Shown here piece by piece: positions 1-4,488 of a stretch of 5,506 nt of DNA. A program made the translations under genes and the position numbers. Position 1 is the stretch's first letter; each line of letters opens with the position of its first letter. This DNA comes from HGM12669 sp048527645 (GTDB lineage Bacteria; Bacillota; Clostridia; Oscillospirales; CAG-272), in the NCBI GenBank assembly GCA_048527645.1, contig DBGFNI010000093.1, positions 1 to 5,506 of the forward strand, written 5' to 3'. Under the pieces are notes generated by a model. It was not told where the DNA came from. It made no database searches and saw only the letters and a program-made list of their open reading frames with translations.

Positions 1-15
1 CGACAGTTCTTTCAT
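1..15 (-). CDS. Start of next hydrogenase-operon gene (partial, MKELS...)
   Basis: Only five codons are in the window, reading M-K-E-L-S on the minus strand and running off the left edge. The start lies 36 bases past the nuoE-like stop on the same strand. In clostridial hydrogenase operons the NuoE-like gene is commonly followed by a small GHKL ATP-binding protein whose N-terminus begins MKELSLxILDIA, so this is probably that gene. That identification rests on five residues plus context and is inference. The upstream sequence has G-runs (minus strand, about 40-34 and 29-26) but no AGGAGG-type site at ordinary spacing, so the start itself is not certain. Confidence 0.45.
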
Positions 16-51
16 GTGCTATGTACCCCAAATCCCCCCCGCGGGTCTGTC

Positions 52-546
52 TTACATATATTTTTCCAGAATGCCGTCAACGTCTGTTTTGGCAAGTCTG
101 CCGTAAACATCGCCGTTCACGGTCAGAACCGGTGCAAGACCGCATGCACCGATGCAGCGGGTTGCCTCCAAAGAGAATCTGCCGTCTGCGGAAACCTCAC
201 CGGCCTGCAATCCCAGCTTTTCGGTGATGCGGTTGATCAGATCTCCGGAGCCCTTGACATAGCATGCCGTTCCCAGACATACTGCGATGGCAACCTCGCC
301 CTTCGGGTTGAGTGCGAACTGAGAGTAGAACGACACCACGCCGTACACCTCTGCCAGAGGGGTGCCGGTTTTTTCCGCTATGATTTCCTGCACCTCCACG
401 GGGAGATAACCGTAGATATCCTGCGCTTGCTGCAAGATGGGCATCAGGTTTTCTCTCTTCGCGCCGTTGTCGGCAATCACCTGCAGTAATTGCTTCTCCT
501 GTTCCGGTGTCCCCTTGAAGGTTACCGACGTCAGAGTTTTTTTCAT
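52..546 (-). CDS. nuoE: NuoE/HydC-type [2Fe-2S] subunit of an NAD-linked hydrogenase
   Basis: A 164-residue thioredoxin-fold [2Fe-2S] protein of the 24-kDa NuoE family, the usual length for the family. The four cluster ligands are visible as C90-x4-C95 (CLGTAC) and C131-x3-C135 (CIGAC). Other family marks are the N-terminal helical segment around QDIYGYLP (42-49), VYGVVSFYSQF (67-77) and the GLAPVLTVNGDVYG stretch after the last ligand. In anaerobic Clostridia this subunit usually sits in a cytoplasmic HydABC-like, electron-bifurcating or NAD(P)-linked [FeFe]-hydrogenase, passing electrons alongside the NuoF-like flavoprotein subunit; the partner genes would lie beyond the left edge. I chose ATG at 546 because AGGAGGAAG lies just upstream (555-563) and the protein then opens MKKTLTSV; an in-frame ATG at 570 has no such site and lies upstream of it. 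The gene has its own promoter and is separated from the PHP gene by a terminator. The choice of hydrogenase over formate dehydrogenase or complex I is inferred from the neighbouring genes. Confidence 0.93.
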   Translation of the reverse strand: MKKTLTSVTFKGTPEQEKQLLQVIADNGAKRENLMPILQQAQDIYGYLPVEVQEIIAEKTGTPLAEVYGVVSFYSQFALNPKGEVAIAVCLGTACYVKGSGDLINRITEKLGLQAGEVSADGRFSLEATRCIGACGLAPVLTVNGDVYGRLAKTDVDGILEKYM

Positions 547-554
547 GTTCCAAA

Positions 555-563
555 CTTCCTCCT
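555..563 (-). promoter_or_regulatory. Shine-Dalgarno of nuoE
   Basis: The minus strand reads AGGAGGAAG, a near-perfect anti-16S match ending 8 bases before ATG at 546. It lies downstream of the alternative in-frame ATG at 570, so it settles the start choice in favour of 546. Confidence 0.85.
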
Positions 564-639
564 GTAACATTTTTCATAACCGTCTGTTCCCGTCGTATGC
601 GCGGAGACGATTATATATGTATGCATATATTTACATATC

Positions 640-667
640 ATTATATATATAGCACAAAAATCGCCAA
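640..667 (-). promoter_or_regulatory. Predicted sigma-A promoter for nuoE operon
   Basis: On the minus strand a TTGGCG -35 (667-662, 4 of 6 consensus) is followed after 16 bases by a perfect TATAAT -10 (645-640). Transcription would begin near 633, giving a leader of roughly 85-90 bases before ATG at 546. A second TATAAT (615-610) lies closer to the gene but has no recognisable -35 (ATATGT at 17-bp spacing). The upstream edge abuts the dyad at 666-681. Independent transcription from the preceding gene fits the terminator at 795-829. Confidence 0.6.
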
Positions 668-681
668 AAGTCTATACTTTT
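666..681. promoter_or_regulatory. Candidate operator, 16-bp dyad at the nuoE promoter
   Basis: AAAAGTCTATACTTTT is a perfect inverted repeat with 6-bp arms and a 4-bp centre. It overlaps the first two bases of the predicted nuoE -35 hexamer and extends upstream. A copy with 14 of 16 identical bases and the same geometry lies at 4346-4361 over the -35 region of the sensor-cassette promoter. Arms that are A/T-rich can pair by chance, so the support comes mainly from the matching copy and matching promoter position. No regulator is identified. Confidence 0.45.
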
Positions 682-794
682 CCGTAAATTTGACAAAGTT
701 TCTCCGCTTTTTTTCCGAATTGCGGAAAAAGTCATTGGTTTTTTCGCAGTCCAATACGGTTTTGCCGGTAAAACACTGTGCTTTTTCGCATGCG

Positions 795-829
795 AAAAAT
801 CCCGGCGCGGAGCATCCGCGCCGGGATTT
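795..829 (-). terminator. Intrinsic terminator of the sensor cassette (after PHP gene)
   Basis: The repeat arms at 797-811 and 815-829 are perfectly complementary over 15 bp with a 3-base loop. The core is GC-rich (TCCCGGCGCGGA paired with TCCGCGCCGGGA). On the minus strand it runs into five T residues (799-795), part of which can also pair with the A residues at the base of the stem. It begins 33 bases after the PHP stop codon. On the plus strand the trailing sequence is less T-rich, so it should work mainly leftward. The T-run is also one arm of the palindrome at 782-799. Confidence 0.88.
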
Positions 830-862
830 GTGTGGGTTTTGTATGATCGCCGACAGCGTTGC

Positions 863-1636
863 CTATTCGTTTTCGTGTTTTAGGTGGGCAAACAGGCGGC
901 GCCGCACCGCATCCTCTCCCGCAATGCCGTCGGGATCCGCGGCGTGTGAGAGCGGCAGCGTGTTTTCGCCCTCGCTGATGTCCCACAGATGATGGGCATC
1001 GGAGCTTGAAACGAAGGACATTTGCTGCAAAAGGGGATAACGGTCGGCGTAGGCTGCACGCTGCTGTGCCTCGTGCAGCTCCGCGGCGGTAAATCCCGGT
1101 TCCGGCGGGATATCGCCCAGAATACTGATGATTCCGTTTGCCTGCCGGTCAATATGCGCGGGATAGACAATGCCGCCGTGGGCGCGCGCCAGTGCGGCGG
1201 CGTCGCTGAGGGCAAGATCCGTCGCCGCGATGAGCAGATGCTTTTCCCGCCCGATCACCTCATCCTGTGCGTTCATGATCAGCTGATCGCCGAATATTTC
1301 GGGCTTGTTGGGGATCGGCATGCGGTGCGTTTCTACCGCGTCGGAAAACGTCAGCGCGTCCGCCAGTCCGTCAAACAGGCAGACCAGGTGGATTTCCTCC
1401 GCTGTTTCCAGCTCCATTCCTGCGACGGGAATGACGCCCAGCGCCCGGCACGCCTCGAAAAACGCGGGACAGTTGGCGCAGGTGTTGTGGTCGGTGAGCG
1501 CTGCCACTTTCAGTCCGTTGAGAAAGGCCATGCCGGCGATATTCGCGGGGGTCATATCGTTGTCCGCGCAGGGAGAGAGGCAGGAATGCAGATGCAGATC
1601 GTATGCAATTTCCCGATATTCTTCCGTTTTGTTCAT
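863..1636 (-). CDS. PHP-domain metal-dependent phosphoesterase
   Basis: A 257-residue protein of the PHP (polymerase and histidinol phosphatase) superfamily, close in plan to stand-alone PHP phosphoesterases. Motifs in order: DLHLHSCLSPC (13-23, the HxH metal pair H15/H17), ALTDHNT (46-52, H50), GMELETAEEIHL (73-84, E75, H83), YPAHIDR (158-164, H161) and SSDAHHLWDI (211-220, D213, H215). Together these supply the metal ligands expected for an active enzyme; the substrate is unknown. The extra cysteines C19, C23, C53 and C56 lie close to the first two metal motifs. I chose ATG at 1636 because the domain begins only 12 residues later and the start leaves a 28-base gap after the DRTGG gene; an upstream start at 1705 would overlap that gene. 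The Shine-Dalgarno is modest (GGTGA). It is the last gene of the cassette, before a strong terminator. PHP genes recur beside sensory-type [FeFe]-hydrogenases in Clostridia, which suggests a signalling role; that role is inference. Confidence 0.9.
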   Translation of the reverse strand: MNKTEEYREIAYDLHLHSCLSPCADNDMTPANIAGMAFLNGLKVAALTDHNTCANCPAFFEACRALGVIPVAGMELETAEEIHLVCLFDGLADALTFSDAVETHRMPIPNKPEIFGDQLIMNAQDEVIGREKHLLIAATDLALSDAAALARAHGGIVYPAHIDRQANGIISILGDIPPEPGFTAAELHEAQQRAAYADRYPLLQQMSFVSSSDAHHLWDISEGENTLPLSHAADPDGIAGEDAVRRRLFAHLKHENE

Positions 1637-1664
1637 GCTATCACCGTTTCTGCTTTCCGGGATG

Positions 1665-1997
1665 TCAGCCGCGGAGCAGCGTGTCAATTTTTGCACACAG
1701 TGCAAATGCGGGGAGCGGGGAGCGCAGCAGGGTGATGTGCTCCTGCTGTGCTTTTTGTATCACGGCGTCGTCGATTTGCGCGTCCTCCGCCAAAATCACG
1801 GCGGATACCTCGCGAAGCAGCGCCACGGCGACGACATTTGCGTTGGTCATGATCGTGACCCACACGGCGCCCGGCTCGACGCAGCCCATCACCCAGCTGA
1901 GCAGATCGCCGGTGTAGCCGCCGCTGATCTGCGCTTGTGTATCTCCTTCGCTGAGAACCTCCGGTTGTAACTGTTGTATCAATTCTGAAACGATCAC
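1665..1997 (-). CDS. DRTGG-domain protein (second copy, GTG start)
   Basis: A 110-residue stand-alone DRTGG-type domain. The recognisable core is ISGGYTGDLLSWVMG (24-38), followed by alternating strands and helices (VWVTIMTNANVVAVALL, 45-61; SAVILAEDAQID, 65-76) and a C-terminal segment ITLLRSPLPAFALCAKI (88-104), as in small proteins often annotated as iron-sulfur-binding hydrogenase or HPr-kinase-like in clostridial hydrogenase loci. The fold is known as a regulatory domain in other proteins; a biochemical function for stand-alone copies is not established to my knowledge. The first codon is GTG at 1997, supported by GAGGT (2008-2004) seven bases upstream; the ATG that overlaps the upstream stop leads straight to a stop codon. 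It follows the hydrogenase-like gene by 13 bases, so translational coupling is likely. Its paralogue is the first gene of the cassette. Confidence 0.85.
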   Translation of the reverse strand: MIVSELIQQLQPEVLSEGDTQAQISGGYTGDLLSWVMGCVEPGAVWVTIMTNANVVAVALLREVSAVILAEDAQIDDAVIQKAQQEHITLLRSPLPAFALCAKIDTLLRG

Positions 1998-2010
1998 TGC
2001 TGTAACCTCA

Positions 2011-3417
2011 TTACTTTTTCGCGTTTTCCGTGTCTGTTTTTTGCTCTGCGTCCGTTGCTTTTTCGCCGGAGAAGGGGGACTGACTGCCGCCGTTGCGCGC
2101 CAGAATCTCCTGGAGCGTCTGCCGCATCATGATGACGCAGTCGCCCTCGCTTGCCTCGCCCCGGACAATATCCTCTGCAAACGCCTCACAGGTCGGCGCG
2201 CCGCAGGAGCCGCAGTCCATGTTGGAAAAGCACTTGGTCAGCTCCTGAATCATCGCCATTTTTTTCTGTGCGACCCGACGGTCGTCGTCCAGCTTCATCA
2301 CCGTGGAGGCGGGCACTTCGCAGTCAAAGAGCACCTCTTTTGGCAGATGCCCCTGATCGATCTGCTCGGTATGCGTGATGTGATTTTGCGAAACCGGCAG
2401 ATACCGCCGCAGGTTTTGCAGGCGCGCCTTGGCGATAAACGGGTTTTCCACGTTCAGCGCACCGCCCACGCAGCCGCCGTTGCAGGCATTCAATTCTATG
2501 AATTCCAGCCCCGTAAAATTCTCTTTTTCAATTTCGTCCAGCACCTGGATGATGTTTTCAATGCCGTCAGCCGCCAGATATTTGTCGTTGAACAGCGCAG
2601 AGCTCTCGCCGCCGCTCGCCGCCCAGCTGATGCCGATGATGCCGAAGCGGCATGCCTCCTGCGGTTCCTCGATGTGCTTCATGGCGCTGATCAGATCAAA
2701 ATAGACATCCCGGATGGAGAGCGCACCGTCAATCGCGCTCTTTTCCGCACCCAGCGGGCTGCGGATATAGGAGACCTTGGCGGGACACGGTGAGATGAAA
2801 AGCGCGCAGATGTCCTCTTCCTTCAGCTCCGGATGCTTTTCCAGCGCTTCCTTTTTCGCAAGACGCGCTGCCAGCTCGACCGGAGGCAGGATGGGCAGTA
2901 CATTTTCCAGCAGGAACGGAAAGCGAATGGAGATCAGCCGCACCACAGCGGGACATGCCGAGCTGATCATGGGCTTGGGAATATCCGGACGGTGTATGTA
3001 TTCACGGGTATATTCGCTGACCAGTTCCGCGGCTCTTGCCACCTCAAACACCTCGTCAAAGCCGCATGCCAAAAGCCCAGACACCACATGATCCAGATTT
3101 TCCAGCTTGTCGATCTGTCCGAACAGTGCGGGCGCGGGCAGGGCGATTTTCCATTTATATTGCGAAAAGTCTTCCAGCTTGTCATACACCGCTTTTTTCG
3201 CGCCGTACGGGCAGCGGCGGATGCACTCTCCGCAGTCGATACAGCGGTCGCTCATGATCACGGCGTGCCCGCCGCGCACGCGGATCGCCTCTGTGGGGCA
3301 GCGGCGGATGCAGGTGGTGCAGCCTTTGCACAGCGCCGTGTCCAGCGTGACGGAGTGCTTGACGTTTCGCTTTTCTTTTTGATTTTCGTTTTTTTCCGTG
3401 ATTTCTCCGGGCAACAT
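2011..3417 (-). CDS. Putative sensory [FeFe]-hydrogenase (HydS-like, group C/D)
   Basis: A 468-residue protein. A charged N-terminal stretch (1-22) precedes two 4Fe-4S motifs: C30-x2-C33-x2-C36-x3-C40-P and C59-x2-C62-x2-C65-x3-C69-P. The H-cluster domain follows with altered signatures: SSACPAVV (152-159) where catalytic enzymes have TSCCPGW; SPCPAKVSY (209-217) for MPCxxKKxE; and ELNACNGGCVGGA (308-320) for ExMACPGGCxxGGG. The four expected H-cluster ligands remain (C155, C211, C312, C316), as does the conserved lysine (K214), but the proton-transfer cysteine is A154 and the two cluster-flanking methionines are S209 and N310. A C-terminal Fes-type motif (C402-x2-C405-x4-C410-x16-C427) carries a further predicted Fe-S cluster and is followed by a polar tail (443-468). 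These changes are known for putatively sensory hydrogenases, proposed to bind H2 and signal rather than turn over quickly. No PAS or phosphatase domain is fused. The start at 3417 has a strong GGGAGGA site. It is likely cytoplasmic, as no signal or membrane segment is seen. A ferredoxin-like electron-transfer role is the alternative. Confidence 0.9.
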   Translation of the reverse strand: MLPGEITEKNENQKEKRNVKHSVTLDTALCKGCTTCIRRCPTEAIRVRGGHAVIMSDRCIDCGECIRRCPYGAKKAVYDKLEDFSQYKWKIALPAPALFGQIDKLENLDHVVSGLLACGFDEVFEVARAAELVSEYTREYIHRPDIPKPMISSACPAVVRLISIRFPFLLENVLPILPPVELAARLAKKEALEKHPELKEEDICALFISPCPAKVSYIRSPLGAEKSAIDGALSIRDVYFDLISAMKHIEEPQEACRFGIIGISWAASGGESSALFNDKYLAADGIENIIQVLDEIEKENFTGLEFIELNACNGGCVGGALNVENPFIAKARLQNLRRYLPVSQNHITHTEQIDQGHLPKEVLFDCEVPASTVMKLDDDRRVAQKKMAMIQELTKCFSNMDCGSCGAPTCEAFAEDIVRGEASEGDCVIMMRQTLQEILARNGGSQSPFSGEKATDAEQKTDTENAKK

Positions 3418-3456
3418 AATTCCTCCCTTCGATGTTCCGACGGTGCGGCAGCGCGC

Positions 3457-3879
3457 TTACAGATTCACGCGCATGGTTACGGTTGTGCCGACCCCGGGCT
3501 TGGTATCAATTTTCATGTCATCTGAATATCGCTTCATGTTGGGAAGGCCCATACCGGCGCCGAAGCCCAGCGAGCGGATGTTATCCGGCGCGGTGGAATA
3601 TCCCGCCTGCATGGCAAGCTCCACGTTCGCAATGCCGGGGCCGCTGTCCGCCAGGACGATCTCGATATAATCGTCATATACCGTCACGTCCGCCGTGCCT
3701 CCGTCTGCATGGATGACCATATTGATTTCACCCTCATACATGGCGATGGATACCTTGCGGATGATGTCCGCGTCGATACCGAGCCGCTGCAGAGACTTTT
3801 TGATCTGCACGGAGGCCTTTCCCGCAGAGGTGAAATCGTTCCCGTCCACGTCATAGTGAAAGATGATTTCTTCGCTCAT
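3457..3879 (-). CDS. RsbW-like GHKL ATPase (anti-sigma/serine kinase family)
   Basis: A 140-residue HATPase_c_2 domain protein, the size of RsbW/SpoIIAB-type kinases. The N box is IAMYEGEINMVIHA (45-58, with E49 and N53), the G1 box is DSGPGI (78-83), and the glycine-rich lid is GFGAGMGLPNMKRY (105-118), followed by GVGTTVTM (129-136). All ATP-binding elements appear intact. Family members bind ATP and phosphorylate or sequester protein partners; here the partner is unknown because no STAS antagonist or sigma factor gene is next to it. I prefer ATG at 3879 with AGGTGGAG just upstream over the GTG three codons earlier at 3888, because that GTG lies within the ribosome-binding site. It starts 13 bases after the first DRTGG gene and precedes the hydrogenase-like gene by 39 bases, so it is in the same operon. 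A role passing on the hydrogenase signal is inferred from position. Confidence 0.88.
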   Translation of the reverse strand: MSEEIIFHYDVDGNDFTSAGKASVQIKKSLQRLGIDADIIRKVSIAMYEGEINMVIHADGGTADVTVYDDYIEIVLADSGPGIANVELAMQAGYSTAPDNIRSLGFGAGMGLPNMKRYSDDMKIDTKPGVGTTVTMRVNL

Positions 3880-3892
3880 GCTCTCCACCTGT

Positions 3893-4246
3893 TCAGTCCT
3901 TCACGCTGCCCGCCTGCAAGCCGTTGACATACAGCTTGCCGCAGGCGGCATACATCCGCTCCCGCGTGTAAAGCAGCACCATGCCGGTGTCGCGTGCCAG
4001 CTCAACCACCTCTTCGGGCGGCATTTTTCCGCGCACGAACACGATGCAGCGCATATCCATCATTTCGGCAGTGCGGACAACCTGCGGATTGACCAGCCCG
4101 GTCAGCAAAACCGCCTGATCCTTGACAAAAGCAAGCACATCGCTCATCATATCGCTGCCGCAGGCGGAGTGCACTTCGTTTTCCAGGTTCTCCTCCCCGC
4201 ACAAAACCTCACAGTCCAGCAGCTCCTTGATTTCTTTGATCTTCAT
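3893..4246 (-). CDS. DRTGG-domain protein (first gene of the sensor cassette)
   Basis: A 117-residue single-domain protein related to the second DRTGG copy at 1665-1997. The aligned core is SACGSDMMSDVLAFV (27-41), matching GGYTGDLLSWV of the paralogue, followed by AVLLTGLVNPQVVRTAEMM (45-63), RCIVFVRGKMPPEEVVELA (66-84) and GMVLLYTRERMYAACGKLY (88-106). The canonical GG of the core is replaced by ACG. Cysteines at 12, 16, 29, 67 and 102 are notable in so small a protein, but no clear metal motif is formed. Function is unknown; such proteins recur beside clostridial hydrogenase genes. ATG at 4246 is the only plausible start, since no in-frame ATG, GTG or TTG lies between it and the promoter-proximal Shine-Dalgarno at 4285-4290. 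It is the promoter-proximal gene of a five-gene unit and is divergent from the dihydrouridine synthase gene. Confidence 0.82.
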   Translation of the reverse strand: MKIKEIKELLDCEVLCGEENLENEVHSACGSDMMSDVLAFVKDQAVLLTGLVNPQVVRTAEMMDMRCIVFVRGKMPPEEVVELARDTGMVLLYTRERMYAACGKLYVNGLQAGSVKD

Positions 4247-4256
4247 TTGTTTTTTC

Positions 4257-4290
4257 GGCGCGCGCGCTCTGTTTCGCGGGCGCCTCTCCT
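4257..4290 (-). promoter_or_regulatory. Displaced Shine-Dalgarno plus GC-rich hairpin upstream of DRTGG start
   Basis: On the minus strand AGGAGA (4290-4285) is immediately followed by a GC-rich inverted repeat (4284-4257). This pairs GGCGC with GCGCC, then one G-G mismatch, then CGCG with CGCG, around an 8-base loop. A further ten A-rich bases (4256-4247) lead to the ATG. No purine-rich Shine-Dalgarno other than A-runs lies at normal distance from the ATG. If the hairpin forms in the mRNA, it would bring AGGAGA to about ten bases from the start. The arrangement is seen in the sequence; the function is inferred. Confidence 0.45.
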
Positions 4291-4302
4291 CTGAAAAGAA
4301 TT

Positions 4303-4321
4303 GAGGGATTCGCGGTCCCTC
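4303..4321. promoter_or_regulatory. Dyad at the transcription start of the sensor cassette
   Basis: GAGGGA and TCCCTC (4303-4308 and 4316-4321) form a perfect 6-bp inverted repeat around a 7-base centre. It starts four bases downstream of the predicted -10 box, so it either spans the transcription start as a possible repressor site or forms a hairpin at the extreme 5' end of the mRNA that could stabilise it. Confidence 0.4.
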
Positions 4322-4325
4322 GTCT

Positions 4326-4354
4326 ATTATACTATGTTTTCAAAAAAAATTCCA
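4326..4354 (-). promoter_or_regulatory. Predicted promoter of the sensor cassette
   Basis: The minus strand has a perfect TATAAT (4331-4326) in the context AGTATAATAGACG. At 17-bp spacing the -35 position reads TGGAAT (4354-4349), only 3 of 6 consensus, and it sits inside the dyad at 4346-4361. A strong -10 with a weak -35 is the usual look of an activator-dependent promoter, though an A/T-rich UP-like stretch could also compensate. Predicted transcription starts near 4319, giving a leader of about 70 bases. Confidence 0.6.
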
Positions 4355-4361
4355 TACTTTT
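4346..4361. promoter_or_regulatory. Candidate operator, second copy of the 16-bp dyad
   Basis: AAAATTCCATACTTTT matches the perfect dyad at 666-681 in 14 of 16 positions, with one arm mismatch and one centre change. Arm length, spacing and orientation relative to the downstream gene are the same, and it covers the -35 region of its promoter, as the other copy abuts and overlaps its own. It is proposed as the binding site of one shared regulator of both units. Confidence 0.42.
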
Positions 4362-4420
4362 GCAAAAATTCGTAAAACAACGATGATTTTCAAGGGCTTT
4401 CTTTGTACGATTTGTCAAAA

Positions 4421-4426
4421 TACAAT
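4421..4426 (+). promoter_or_regulatory. Possible -10 element for dus
   Basis: TACAAT matches 5 of 6 bases of the -10 consensus about 114 bases before the dus start. The -35 position at 17-bp spacing is poor (TTTCTT). An alternative is TTGTCA (4412-4417) with CATACT 19 bases on (4437-4442). Neither is convincing alone, but a promoter must lie in this stretch because the upstream gene is divergent. Confidence 0.25.
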
Positions 4427-4488
4427 CTTCCCCGTTCATACTTTTGTCATGATTGTGCGGTAAGATGTCCGTCAAAGCGACCCGAACG

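Larger units (their letters stand above)
571..794. other. AT-rich intergenic region with nested inverted repeats
   Basis: About 220 bases between the terminator of the PHP gene and nuoE with no credible gene; short ORFs here lack family features. It holds the nuoE promoter and a 16-bp dyad (listed separately), an alternating AT tract (611-650) and several inverted repeats built from GCG/CCG next to A or T runs. Examples are TTTTTCCG-5-CGGAAAAA (710-730), TGCGGAAAAA-8-TTTTTTCGCA (721-748, one G-T pair) and the perfect palindrome TTTTTCGCATGCGAAAAA (782-799). The first two share the arm at 721-730 and cannot both form. Confidence 0.6.

Noticed and set aside
16..489. 157-residue plus-strand reading frame opposite the NuoE-like gene
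   Set aside because: It lies antisense to a clearly coding gene with conserved cysteines, lacks family motifs and reads as an opposite-strand shadow caused by GC-rich codons.
571..700. Rex (redox repressor) site at the nuoE promoter
   Set aside because: I looked for the TTGTTAA-N4-TTAACAA type operator expected for NADH-responsive Rex and found no acceptable match on either strand.
597..992. 131-residue plus-strand frame in the spacer and PHP gene end
   Set aside because: It crosses the AT tract, repeats and terminator and ends inside the PHP gene on the opposite strand; no domain, and no ribosome site.
1022..1735. 237-residue plus-strand reading frame opposite the PHP gene
   Set aside because: Antisense to a gene with complete PHP metal motifs; the composition is rich in Arg, Gly, Val and Cys with no recognisable domain.
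2041..3525. Long plus-strand frames (250 and 230 residues) opposite the HydS-like gene
   Set aside because: The minus-strand frame has Fe-S and H-cluster motifs and a strong ribosome site; the antisense frames have none of these.
4247..4320. Riboswitch or T-box in the cassette leader
   Set aside because: Two simple hairpins are present, but the leader of about 70 bases is too short and lacks the conserved motifs and terminator stem of known classes.
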